In this document: positions 25,033 to 33,646 of the stretch, piece after piece
Position numbering within the stretch: the stretch's first letter is position 1
How the letters are laid out: each line of letters starts with the position of its first letter
DNA from: Gammaproteobacteria bacterium
GTDB lineage: Bacteria; Pseudomonadota; Gammaproteobacteria; Pseudomonadales; Azotimanducaceae
DNA: 64,000 nt
Direction: 5' to 3'
Assembly (NCBI GenBank): GCA_009846005.1
Contig: VXYL01000070.1
Location: forward strand, 341,699-405,698
Position numbers and translations under genes: made by a program
The notes under the pieces: generated by a model
The model's database searches: none
What the model was told of the DNA's origin: nothing
What the model saw: only the letters and a program-made list of their open reading frames with translations

Positions 25033-27912
25033 ATGATCGCCGTGCGGGCTAAAGTCCAGTTGTTCCTCGCATGCCTCGCCGCAACGTTGGGCGCAACGGC
25101 ACCGGCGCTTGCACAGGACACCGACGGAGGAACGACCGCTGGCCCGTCGATCGAGGAGGTCGTGGTGGTGGGTTCGCTGATCCGACGGCGGGAGGTCTAC
25201 GAGGGGCGGGCACCGGTGCAGACGCTTGGCGCGGCGCTGTTCGAGTCGGTGGGCGCCGCCCAAGGTGTCGACATCCTGCCAAGCCTCACCGCCAACACCG
25301 GCTCCTACCTTGCTACGCAGCAGAACTACCTGCAGGGCGTCGCACAGTTCAGCCTGCGCGGCGTGGGACTGTCGTCGACGCTGACGCTCATCAACGGTCG
25401 TCGAGCCGGGTTCGCGCCAGTCTCGAACGACGTGGGACAGAGTTTCTTCGACATCAACACGCTGCCCGTTCTCATGATCGAGCGCGTCGAGATTCTCCGC
25501 GACGGGGCTTCCGCGACGTACGGCTCCCAGGCGGTGGCCGGCGTCGCCAATATCGTCACGCGCAAGCGTTTCACGGGGCTCGAGCTCGCGGGCGGCTACC
25601 GGGACGCGACGAACCGCGCCTACGACCTCGGCTTCGCGTCAGGTTTCGAGACGGCGCGGGGCCACATCGGCCTCTACGGCGCATGGTACGAACAGGACGA
25701 GAACTTCCGCACCGAGTTCGACTGGATGATCCCCCGCGCCATCGACCCGGACGGCGACGGGGACATCGTGGAAGGTTCGTTCGACTCGGGACGCGGCTCG
25801 CCGGGTAGTTTCCGGCGCGCCGTCGTCAAGGCGGACGGAACCTACTCGCCTTACCAGGTCGACGGCCACGACGCCCCCCGCTTTCCGGATGCGGACTGCC
25901 TGGCCGGTGGCGGTTACCCGAGCGGCCCGCTATGCCGCATGGACTTCTCCGACCAGCGCACAATGATCGCCGCCGAGCGGCGGGCCCAGGTGTTCGCCGA
26001 CGCCGAGTTTCATTTTGGCAGCGCTCGGACACTCTTCGGGGAAGTCGGGTACTCGGTCAACGAGGTGACCGACCGGGTGGGCAACATGCTGCTGTTCCGG
26101 GGCAACGTCGAGCGGACCAACGAGTTCTTCGTACCCGCGAACCACCCCTTCAATTTCTGGACCGATCCCGACGGGGACGGACTGCTCACCTACGTCGCGC
26201 CCACCGACTGGAATCCGGCGCTGCACGAGGCGGTACCGCTCGGCTACTTCGGCCGACCGCTCGGCGCCGAGGCGGCGGGAGAGAATTCGGGGGACGAGCT
26301 ACGCCGGTTCGCGAGCCTTCGCGTGATGGTCGGACTCCAAACCGACCTGCCGGGCGGCTGGACCGGCGATGGCTACCTGACCCGGGCCCGGACGAACCTC
26401 GACGTCGGCTCCGAGCGCCACTGGAACGCCGCCGAGTTCGCCCGTGCGGTGGCGGACGGTCGATGGAACCCGTTCGGCACACGGCTGGTGACGCCGGATT
26501 TGGCAACGCCCAAGACGACAGCCGACGACGCGCTCAATCCGGCGCTCGCCGGTCGGCGCGCAGCCAACGACGCGGCGACGCTGGCCGCGTTCGAGAGCGT
26601 CAGAACGGAGAGCGCCCGCAGCGTGCAGGACGTCGCGGAGTTCGTGGCGACCGGCGAGGTCTTCAGTGGGCTCGCCCGGCCGGTGACGCTGGCGACCGGT
26701 GCGCAGTACCGGGAGCTCAAGTATCGCTTCCGACCGGACCCTCTGAACGCCGCCGGGGAGGGTCCGCAGCAGATCCGCGAGTTTCCGAGGGAGGCCGGCC
26801 AGCGGGTGTGGGCCGTGTTCGCGGAGAGCTTGGCGTACCTGGGCGACCGCGCCGAGTTGCAGCTCGCCGCACGCCACGAACGCTACGACCAAGCCGGCGG
26901 CTCGACAGACCCGAAGGTCGCCGGACGGTTCGCCGTCAGCGACCGGCTCTCGATGCGCGCCTCCTGGGGCACCTCTTTCCAGGCGCCGAGCGTGTTCCAG
27001 GCGGCGGGCAACACCAGTTCGCGCACGCTCACCGACCCGTTCCGGTTCGACGGCCAAGGTGTCGGGCGGTGCACGGTGGACGCTTCGGGCGCGATCATCA
27101 ACCGCGGGGACAATTTCGCCGTCGCCACGGTGTTGCGGGGCGGCGGGCTCAGCCCCCAAAGCGCACGTTCGGCCAACGTGGGACTGCTGCTCACGCCCTT
27201 CGACAACTCGGCGCTGAGCGTCGACTACTGGACGCTCGACTACCGAGACGTCATCGCCCAGGGGCAGAGCTTTCAGGCTATCGTGGACGACGACTGCCGC
27301 GACGACGGGCGACCCGACGATGCCCGGATCGAGCGCGACTCCTCGGGACAACTGTCCGTGGTGTCCACCGACTACGAGAACGTCGGGGCGGTTCGAACCG
27401 CGGGCCTCGACCTCAACGCCCGCTACGATCTGGACACGCCGGCCGGCGAGTTCCGCGTCAGCGCAGACGCGACCCTAGTGACGCGTTTCGATGTGAATGC
27501 CGGCGGCGAGGGGTTCGTCGACCGCCTCGGCAGCCGCAATGACACCAACAGCTTCGCGCCCACCCCCGAACTGCGCCTCAACGTCGTTCTGGGATGGCGC
27601 CGGGGAGGGCACGAAGCCGGCCTGGCCGTCCGCTACGTGGACGCGTACAGCAACGACGAGGTCGCGTCGCACCCGGAGATCGCGTCCTGGACCACGCTGG
27701 ACGTGAACTACGCGTATTCCGTCAGCCTGTTCGGCGGCGAGGCGACCTTCTACGTCGGTGCACGCAACCTGACGGACAGGGAACCGCCACCACTGCCGAG
27801 CGGACGCGAGGGCGTCCACCGCCACAACCTGCGGCCCGGCTTCGACGGGTTCGTCCACGACATCAAGGGACGTACGGTTTACGTGCGCTTCCGGTTCCGC
27901 GCACGGGATTGA
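25033..27912 (+). CDS. TonB-dependent outer membrane receptor
   Basis: A 959-residue receptor of the same general type as the one upstream. It has a clear signal peptide (MIAVRAKVQLFLACLAATLGATAPALAQ), a TonB-box-like IEEVVVVGS, a plug domain (AQFSLRGVGLSSTLTLINGRR, ERVEILRDGASATYGSQAVAGVANIVT) and a barrel rich in aromatic strand ends, finishing VYVRFRFRARD. Acidic DPDGDGD runs near 240 and 380 may bind calcium. The ATG at 25033 was chosen over a GTG at 25024. The 120 bases upstream show no terminator, so it may be read from its own promoter or with the first receptor. The ligand is unknown. Confidence 0.93.
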   Translation: MIAVRAKVQLFLACLAATLGATAPALAQDTDGGTTAGPSIEEVVVVGSLIRRREVYEGRAPVQTLGAALFESVGAAQGVDILPSLTANTGSYLATQQNYLQGVAQFSLRGVGLSSTLTLINGRRAGFAPVSNDVGQSFFDINTLPVLMIERVEILRDGASATYGSQAVAGVANIVTRKRFTGLELAGGYRDATNRAYDLGFASGFETARGHIGLYGAWYEQDENFRTEFDWMIPRAIDPDGDGDIVEGSFDSGRGSPGSFRRAVVKADGTYSPYQVDGHDAPRFPDADCLAGGGYPSGPLCRMDFSDQRTMIAAERRAQVFADAEFHFGSARTLFGEVGYSVNEVTDRVGNMLLFRGNVERTNEFFVPANHPFNFWTDPDGDGLLTYVAPTDWNPALHEAVPLGYFGRPLGAEAAGENSGDELRRFASLRVMVGLQTDLPGGWTGDGYLTRARTNLDVGSERHWNAAEFARAVADGRWNPFGTRLVTPDLATPKTTADDALNPALAGRRAANDAATLAAFESVRTESARSVQDVAEFVATGEVFSGLARPVTLATGAQYRELKYRFRPDPLNAAGEGPQQIREFPREAGQRVWAVFAESLAYLGDRAELQLAARHERYDQAGGSTDPKVAGRFAVSDRLSMRASWGTSFQAPSVFQAAGNTSSRTLTDPFRFDGQGVGRCTVDASGAIINRGDNFAVATVLRGGGLSPQSARSANVGLLLTPFDNSALSVDYWTLDYRDVIAQGQSFQAIVDDDCRDDGRPDDARIERDSSGQLSVVSTDYENVGAVRTAGLDLNARYDLDTPAGEFRVSADATLVTRFDVNAGGEGFVDRLGSRNDTNSFAPTPELRLNVVLGWRRGGHEAGLAVRYVDAYSNDEVASHPEIASWTTLDVNYAYSVSLFGGEATFYVGARNLTDREPPPLPSGREGVHRHNLRPGFDGFVHDIKGRTVYVRFRFRARD

Positions 27913-27928
27913 TGCAATCCTCGGAACC

Positions 27929-27953
27929 GTGGGGGACGGGCTTGCCCCGTCCC
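27929..27953 (+). repeat. Hairpin repeat after the second receptor gene
   Basis: A forward family member with flank GTGGGG, arms GACGGG and CCCGTC, and loop CTTGC. It begins 17 bases after the receptor stop and could end that transcript. The remaining intergenic bases to 28089 hold nothing recognisable. Confidence 0.75.
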
Positions 27954-28089
27954 CGACGCGGTGAGCGGTGGTTCAAATCGGCGAACGGTAGACCGGCATC
28001 CCGGCCCAGAGCACCGGCGCAACCCCGTTGACTCGCCGCACCCATTCGTCGAGTATTACACCGGTAATGCAACCCGAGGGTGCGTCATT

Positions 28090-28350
28090 ATGGACCCAAT
28101 TGAATCCAGGATTACCTCCCAAGGCCAGGTCTCGATTCCTGTTCGTGTTCGACGCAAGCTCGGACTTGCGCCCGGATCGAAGATCGAGTGGTGTGAGCAC
28201 GGCGACGCCGTGGTCGTTAGACGGGCATCGACCTTCACATCCCAAGACATCCACCACGCCGTGTTCTCCGATTCTCCAAGGCATCGAACCGTCGAAGATA
28301 TGGACAACGGAATACGCAAGCACATCCGATCCAGGTATGCGCGCGGTTGA
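28090..28350 (+). CDS. AbrB/MazE-type antitoxin
   Basis: An 86-residue protein with a SpoVT/AbrB DNA-binding fold: SRITSQGQVSIPVRVRRKLG at residues 6-25, then PGSKIEWCEHGDAVVVRR. The C-terminal tail (SQDIHHAVFSDSP) is the usual place for toxin binding. Its end overlaps the start of a PIN-domain gene by 14 bases, so it is likely the antitoxin of a type II pair and probably represses its own promoter. It lies between two receptor genes. Confidence 0.88.
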   Translation: MDPIESRITSQGQVSIPVRVRRKLGLAPGSKIEWCEHGDAVVVRRASTFTSQDIHHAVFSDSPRHRTVEDMDNGIRKHIRSRYARG

Positions 28351-28717
28351 CACGAGCGTATTGGTCAGGCTGATCGCCCGGGACGACGCGAGCCAGGTCG
28401 ACGCCGCAGAGGCGTTCGTCGAGTCCGGTGCATGGGTGTCGCATATCGTGCTGGCGGAAACCGTCTGGGTCTTGGGATCCGTATACGGCTTGGACACGGC
28501 TCGCATCGCCCAGGCCATCGCAATGTTGCTAGAGCATGATCGGTTGGTTTTGCAGGACGGCGATGTCGTCCGCGCCGCCCTCCAAATGTTCCGGGACCAG
28601 TCCAAGGTGGGGTTCGCCGATTGCCTGATCGTGCAAGCCGCTCGCAAGGCCGGCCACCAACCGGTCGCGTCATTCGACCTCGCCATGTCCGGCCTACAGG
28701 GCGCGACGAACCTGTAG
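28337..28717 (+). CDS. PIN-domain ribonuclease toxin (VapC-like)
   Basis: A 126-residue PIN protein, expected to cut specific RNAs such as tRNA when not held by its antitoxin. The four acidic metal-binding residues are visible: Asp5 in RAVDTSVLV, Glu in LAETVWVL near 41, Asp in VGFADCLIV near 95 and Asp in ASFDLAM near 113. The ATG at 28337 overlaps the antitoxin gene and is preceded by a modest AGG. All key residues are intact, so it should be active. AbrB-type antitoxin with PIN toxin is a common pairing. Confidence 0.9.
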   Translation: MRAVDTSVLVRLIARDDASQVDAAEAFVESGAWVSHIVLAETVWVLGSVYGLDTARIAQAIAMLLEHDRLVLQDGDVVRAALQMFRDQSKVGFADCLIVQAARKAGHQPVASFDLAMSGLQGATNL

Positions 28718-28803
28718 TCGTTGCGGTTCGGAGTGCTGGGGCACGTCGAGCGTCAACGTCTTGGAGTTCCACCGTTTTCTCGGAACCACACGCTCAGACC
28801 AGA

Positions 28804-31719
28804 ATGCAAAGAACAACAACAATCGTCGCCTGTCTCCTCTGGCCCGCTTTTGCCATCGCGCAACAGACCGGACACATCGAAGGCACGGTGACCGTGCGCG
28901 ATGGCCCGACCGCCGCCGGAATCCGCGTCGTGGCGGAAAGCGACACCATGCCAAGGCCCCGGGCAACGGTCACGGATGCCGCCGGACGTTATTCGCTGCC
29001 GCATTTGCTTCCCGGGTCTTACCGCGTGACCTTCGCATCATCCGGCGGAGCGAGACACACGCTGGCTGCCACGGTCCTGCTCGACCAAGCGACGGTGCTC
29101 AGTCTCGAACTGGATGGGCCGTCGACCGACGCCATCGAGGAGCTTATCGTCGTCGGTAAACGCGTTTCCCGCCGCGGCCAAGCATCGATTGCCAACGCGA
29201 TCGGTGGCGCGGTCGTGCGTTCAGTGCCGCTCGGACCCGACTACCGCGACCTCGCGCGGCTCGCGCCCGGCGTTCAGGTCACCCAGGACCGGGTGCGCGG
29301 ACCCTCCGCAGGCGGCAGCGGGCAGGACAACGTCTACCGCTTCGACGGCGTCGACGTGTCCCTGCCGATGTTCGGCACGCTCTCGGCGGAGCCCTCGAGC
29401 CACGACATCGATCAGCTCACCTTCGCGCGGGGCGGCACCAAGGCCGTGGGTTTCAACCGCAGCGGCGGGTTCTCGATGGACTCCACCTCGAAGTCCGGCA
29501 GCGACACGTTCAGCGCCGGCGTCCAATACGCCGTGGAGCCTCCGAGCCTGGTGGCCGACCGGCGAGGCGTACCGGGCTCGTTCAGTCGACAAGACACCGA
29601 CCGGCAGCGCATCGTCCTGAACGCCGCGGGTCCGATCCTGCCTTCCCGGCTGTTCTTCTACGCCTCGTACTTCGAGCCCCGCGAAGACCGGACCAACAAG
29701 GACACGGCGTACGGCCCGGTCAAGGACTACGCCAACGAACGTCGCGAGTACTACACGCGGTTGACGTTCGCGCCGACGGACACCGTGATGCTGAACGCCG
29801 CATACCGTACATCCAACCGCGACGAGAACGGTGTCTCGGTCGGACCGCTCGACGGCGACTCGACGTCGCTGGGCGGGGCAGCGGAGCAGACCGTGGCGAG
29901 CTTCGACGGCGTCTGGCAACTCGGCCGGACCGAGCTGTCGTTACGATTCAACAGCTACGATCTCAGCGGTTCGTCCCGGCCCGACGTTGTGCTCTCGGTG
30001 CAGCCGAGCCTTTCCGGAACCCTCGACGTCGACAACCTGGATCGCATGGGGCACCTGCGCCTGCCGACGCTTGTGGACGGCGACGATGCCTTCAACGCGG
30101 CCGTGGCACCGCTCATCGAACGCTACGGCTACAACGACGCTGGCACGCGACGAGGCGGCGGTGCCGTGGGTGCCCATGCCCGGATCAACGACCAGGCGTT
30201 CCGTCGCCGGAGCGTCGAGTTCAACGTCGACCGCGAGTTCCAATGGGGAGCGATCACCCACGAGGTGCATGTTGGGGTGCAACGCACCGAAGGCCGCGAG
30301 CGCCTACGACGCCTGTCCAACGGCTGGGGATCGATCCAAGTGCCCGGCGGCGTCGACTTCGCAGAAGACGGGACACCCACCTTCTACGTCGCGACCGTGG
30401 AGCAGATGAGCCTCCGCCGTCCGGACGGCACCACGGTCGCACCCATCGACTCCCACACCAAGTCCTCCTCCATGGAGATCAACGACACCGTCGTGTGGAA
30501 CGACGTCACCGTGGACATCGGCGTCCTGTTTAGCCAGGACGTGTTCTACGGTCAGGGCCTGCGCGCCGCCACCGGTACGGTGTCGGGTTTCGCACTGGCC
30601 CCGGGGCACCGGTATCGGATGGTCACCATCCGTTGGCAGGACATGGTGCAGCCGCGTCTCGGCGTTACTTGGAACTACAACGGCACGGACACCGTGTTCG
30701 CCAACTTCGCTCGCTACAACCCCGAGGCGAGTTCGCTAGCCCGGGCGGCGTCGTGGGATCGCAACACTCGCGCGTCGCTGCGCGTGTTGTTCGACGAGGC
30801 CGGTCGGGTGATCTCCAGCGAGCCGCATCCCGGGTCGTCCGGCAAGGTGTTCCAAGACGGTTTGAAGCCGAGGCGCATCGACGAGTGGACGCTCGGCACA
30901 ACGCGCGAGCTAAGCGACGGGCTCACCCTCCGCAGCCACCTGCGCCGGCGCGAGGGATCGCGCTTCTGGGAGGACACGTGGAACGGGTCCCGGGGCTACG
31001 ACAACGCACCGCCGCACATCGCCGCCCAAGGTCCGTACGTGCCCGGCTTGAATGCGATCCGCGCGGAGATCGGTGGATCGAGCTATGTCATCGCCGCGCT
31101 GGACGACGCCTATACACGCTACTGGGAGGTGGCGTTCGAGCTGGAATGGAGCGGCGCGCGGAGCTACCTCAACGCCTCCTACGTGTATAGCCGGTACACC
31201 GGCAACTTCGACCAGGACAACACCAGCGCCAACAACGACGCGAACCTGTTCATCGGCTCGTCGAACCTGGCCGACGGCTACGGCCGGCAACTATGGGATC
31301 ACAAGGACGGCGTGCTTCGCGGCGACAGGCCGCACGTCCTGAAGGCGTTTGGCCACGTCAAGACGCCGTGGTCGGGGGGCAGCGTCGGCGCGTTTTTCGT
31401 CTATCAGTCCGGGCAACCGTGGGAAGCCTGGGATGCGACGGCATACGGGCTGCCCACGTACTTCTCGTCGACGATCCGCTATGCCGAGGAAGCCGGTAGC
31501 CGGCGCAGCCCAAGCCATTGGCAGCTGGATCTCCGCTATACCCATCGATTTCCTTTGCTCCTCGGCACCGAAGCCGAAGTCCGGATCGATTTATTCAACG
31601 TGTTCGACCGGCAGACCGGCTACAACGTCAACCCCGTGGTCCGGGACGCGACCTTCGGGGAACCACGCAGCTACTTCGACCCGCGGCGGGTCCAGGTGAC
31701 CATCGGTTTGAACATCTGA
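28804..31719 (+). CDS. TonB-dependent receptor with N-terminal carboxypeptidase-regulatory-like domain
   Basis: A 971-residue outer membrane receptor. A signal peptide (TTTIVACLLWPAFAIAQ) is followed by a CarboxypepD-regulatory-like domain (HIEGTVTVRDGPTAAGI to about residue 110, with YSLPHLLPGSYRVTF), then a TonB-box-like IEELIVVGK, a plug with VYRFDGVDVS and a large barrel that closes with PRRVQVTIGLNI. This architecture resembles OmpA/Oar-like and SusC-like receptors. It differs from the two upstream receptors, so it is not a recent copy. The ATG at 28804 starts the signal peptide; longer frames run into the PIN gene. The ligand is unknown. Confidence 0.92.
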   Translation: MQRTTTIVACLLWPAFAIAQQTGHIEGTVTVRDGPTAAGIRVVAESDTMPRPRATVTDAAGRYSLPHLLPGSYRVTFASSGGARHTLAATVLLDQATVLSLELDGPSTDAIEELIVVGKRVSRRGQASIANAIGGAVVRSVPLGPDYRDLARLAPGVQVTQDRVRGPSAGGSGQDNVYRFDGVDVSLPMFGTLSAEPSSHDIDQLTFARGGTKAVGFNRSGGFSMDSTSKSGSDTFSAGVQYAVEPPSLVADRRGVPGSFSRQDTDRQRIVLNAAGPILPSRLFFYASYFEPREDRTNKDTAYGPVKDYANERREYYTRLTFAPTDTVMLNAAYRTSNRDENGVSVGPLDGDSTSLGGAAEQTVASFDGVWQLGRTELSLRFNSYDLSGSSRPDVVLSVQPSLSGTLDVDNLDRMGHLRLPTLVDGDDAFNAAVAPLIERYGYNDAGTRRGGGAVGAHARINDQAFRRRSVEFNVDREFQWGAITHEVHVGVQRTEGRERLRRLSNGWGSIQVPGGVDFAEDGTPTFYVATVEQMSLRRPDGTTVAPIDSHTKSSSMEINDTVVWNDVTVDIGVLFSQDVFYGQGLRAATGTVSGFALAPGHRYRMVTIRWQDMVQPRLGVTWNYNGTDTVFANFARYNPEASSLARAASWDRNTRASLRVLFDEAGRVISSEPHPGSSGKVFQDGLKPRRIDEWTLGTTRELSDGLTLRSHLRRREGSRFWEDTWNGSRGYDNAPPHIAAQGPYVPGLNAIRAEIGGSSYVIAALDDAYTRYWEVAFELEWSGARSYLNASYVYSRYTGNFDQDNTSANNDANLFIGSSNLADGYGRQLWDHKDGVLRGDRPHVLKAFGHVKTPWSGGSVGAFFVYQSGQPWEAWDATAYGLPTYFSSTIRYAEEAGSRRSPSHWQLDLRYTHRFPLLLGTEAEVRIDLFNVFDRQTGYNVNPVVRDATFGEPRSYFDPRRVQVTIGLNI

Positions 31720-31765
31720 CCCGCGCCGGACGCCGGAGTCATCCGGTCAACGGATGCGTCCGAAC

Positions 31766-31936
31766 GGGCGACCACAAGGGTCGCCCCTACGACGGCGGGT
31801 CCAGGCCATTTGCTTGGACATCTGAACCGCTCCGGACCGGAGTCGTAGGGGACGGGCTTGTCCCGTCCCGTTGATAGCGCCCCTTACCGGAGCGGGCGAC
31901 CGCGCGCCCTGACGGGCGCGTTAGGGTCGCCCCTAC
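31766..31936. repeat. Three hairpin repeats between the receptor and ggt
   Basis: 31766-31790 is a reverse copy (arms GGGCGACC and GGTCGCCC, loop ACAAG, ending CCTAC). 31845-31869 is a forward copy (flank GTAGGG, arms GACGGG and CCCGTC, loop CTTGT). 31894-31936 is a longer reverse copy in which the GGGCGACC and GGTCGCCC arms enclose an inner hairpin (CGCGCCC and GGGCGCG around TGAC). The CTA at 31933-31935 in its right edge is the stop codon of ggt on the minus strand. The whole gap between the convergent genes is built of these units. Confidence 0.85.
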
Positions 31937-33459
31937 GAGACAACCAGCCCGGTGCCGCCTCGGCGCGGGTCGCCGACGGCAAGGAAGCGACCATCGCGCT
32001 CGCCCGCGATGTGGACGCCACCGAAGAACAGGTTCGTTCGGCCCCAGTGTTCGATGTCGTCGAACGCGTCCTCGAGTGCGGACTCCGTTTCCGGTGAAAA
32101 GCCGCCTTCCAGGTTGAGCAGGTCGCCTTCCACATGCAATCGCGGCGCCGCGACGGCGGCTTCCGGCGACAAACCCGCCCGCACGAGATGGTCGATGGCC
32201 TGGACAATGGCGCTGCGGATCCGATTCGACCCCCCGGTACCCACGACCAGCCGTTGGTCCGCCTTCTCGACAAACGTCGGTGCCATCATCGATGCCAGGC
32301 GCGTGTCCGGCGTCCAGTTGTGGAAGCCCCCGGGATTGATGTCCTCTTCGCCGAGCATGTTGTTCAACGCGATCCCCGTTCCGGGAATGAAGCGGCCGCA
32401 ACCCTCCCCGTTGGAGACTGTCATGGCCGCCATGTTGCCTTCGCAGTCCGCTACGCTGATGTGGGTCGTGCCCCGCCGAGCGTGGGCGCGTCCGCGCATC
32501 GCGTCCCGGTAGCGACCGATGAGTTCCGCGTCGAACTCAGCCGCCGTGCCCGACTCCAGACGGGCCTGGTTCGTCAAACGCATGGCGTCGGCGAGGTTCG
32601 CGATGCGCTGGGTTTCGGTCTCGGGCTCGGTGTCCTCAAGCAGGCCGAGGGTCAAGGCGACCAGCAGGCCGCCGGTGGACGGCAGGGGATTCGTTGCGAT
32701 CTCGGCGCCGCGATAGCGCAGCACAAGCGGTTTGCGCCGAATCGTGCGATAGCTCGCGAGGTCTCCGCGACGGATCTGGCCCCCCGCGCGGCACAGCTGG
32801 ACGAGGGCGGCGGCCATCTCGCCCGCATAGAAGACGTCGGCGCCTTCGTCGCGCAGGACATCGAAGGAATCCGCCAACTCGGGCTGGCGCAGGAGATCCC
32901 CTTCGCCCAAGGGGCGCCTGCCGCCCCCCGCGTACACGCCGCGGACATCCTCGTTGGCGCAGCAGATCGGGGCAACCGTGTCCAGCATGTACGCTTGGAG
33001 AGGTGTCACGCGAACCCCCGCACGAGCTGCGTCGATTGCCGGCTGCATCAGGCGGGCCAAGGGCAAGCGGCAAAGATCGGCGTGAATATCGAACAACCCG
33101 CGCACGTAGCCCGGCGTGGCGGCCGCGCCGACGCCGATGTGGAATTCCTGCCTGACCCCGCCGAAGTCCACCTCGACATCGTAGAAGTCGAGGGTGTCGG
33201 GCGCTTGCCTCGCCAACGGCGTCTGCACGAAGAAGTCGTAGACCACCGGATCGCCGCTTGCCGGGCGCGCGAGCAGAAACCCGCCCCCGGCAAGGGAGGC
33301 GAGGATGGGCTCGCACACGCAAGCGACGCACTGCGCCGCCACAACGGCATCGAAGGCGTTGCCACCGTCCTTGAGAACCTCGGCGGCGGCGGCAGCGGTT
33401 ACCGGGTGGCCGCAGGCGACCGCGCCGAACCGACCCAAGGCATTCGCGGCGGCCATCAC
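31933..33459 (-). CDS. Gamma-glutamyltranspeptidase family protein
   Basis: Likely cleaves or transfers gamma-glutamyl groups, as in glutathione turnover. The 508 residues show GGNAFDAVVAAQ near 33, the self-processing and nucleophile threonine in RGTTHISVADCEGNMAAMT near 340, the substrate loop LNNMLGEEDINPGG near 370 and GTGGSNRIRSAI near 412. All key family residues seem present. Unlike E. coli GGT it shows no signal peptide, so it may act in the cytoplasm. Its ATG overlaps the stop of a small upstream gene (33456-33459), and it ends inside a hairpin repeat that supplies its TAG stop. It is probably co-transcribed with the RelA/SpoT-domain gene. Confidence 0.9.
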   Translation of the reverse strand: MMAAANALGRFGAVACGHPVTAAAAAEVLKDGGNAFDAVVAAQCVACVCEPILASLAGGGFLLARPASGDPVVYDFFVQTPLARQAPDTLDFYDVEVDFGGVRQEFHIGVGAAATPGYVRGLFDIHADLCRLPLARLMQPAIDAARAGVRVTPLQAYMLDTVAPICCANEDVRGVYAGGGRRPLGEGDLLRQPELADSFDVLRDEGADVFYAGEMAAALVQLCRAGGQIRRGDLASYRTIRRKPLVLRYRGAEIATNPLPSTGGLLVALTLGLLEDTEPETETQRIANLADAMRLTNQARLESGTAAEFDAELIGRYRDAMRGRAHARRGTTHISVADCEGNMAAMTVSNGEGCGRFIPGTGIALNNMLGEEDINPGGFHNWTPDTRLASMMAPTFVEKADQRLVVGTGGSNRIRSAIVQAIDHLVRAGLSPEAAVAAPRLHVEGDLLNLEGGFSPETESALEDAFDDIEHWGRTNLFFGGVHIAGERDGRFLAVGDPRRGGTGLVVS

Positions 33460-33641
33460 CGATCGACAGGCGTAGGTTTCGTCTCCGCCGGTGCGACAGG
33501 TTCAACACCAGGCACAGGCCATGCTTCGACCTGCTTGAGGAGCGCGTACTGAAGCGCCCGCAGTCCCTCGTCGAGCTTTGAGTCCCCTCTGTCGTCGGCG
33601 TAGACCGCGTCAAGCCTATCCGTGACTGTGTCCGCTCCCAT
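33456..33641 (-). CDS. Small acidic protein between RelA/SpoT-domain gene and ggt
   Basis: A 61-residue protein from the ATG at 33641 (a GTG at 33662, inside the RelA/SpoT gene, would add seven residues). It has a predicted helix (DEGLRALQYALLKQVEAW) in the middle and a proline-rich tail. No family was recognised. Its stop overlaps the ggt start by four bases and it begins five bases after the RelA/SpoT-domain gene, so its translation is coupled to both. Its size and position suit an antitoxin or accessory partner of the RelA/SpoT-domain protein, but nothing in the sequence proves that. Confidence 0.6.
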   Translation of the reverse strand: MGADTVTDRLDAVYADDRGDSKLDEGLRALQYALLKQVEAWPVPGVEPVAPAETKPTPVDR

Positions 33642-33646
33642 GTTCG

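Noticed and set aside
26299-27351. Long antisense frames inside the receptor genes
   Set aside because: Several such frames occur opposite each receptor; all lack family features and start signals.
27965-27985. A tRNA T-arm-like GGTTCAAATC downstream of the second receptor
   Set aside because: No acceptor stem, anticodon arm or D-arm can be built around it. No tRNA or rRNA gene was found anywhere in the window.
32134-33552. A 472-codon plus-strand frame opposite ggt
   Set aside because: ggt has all family motifs on the other strand; the plus-strand frame shows only low-complexity composition.
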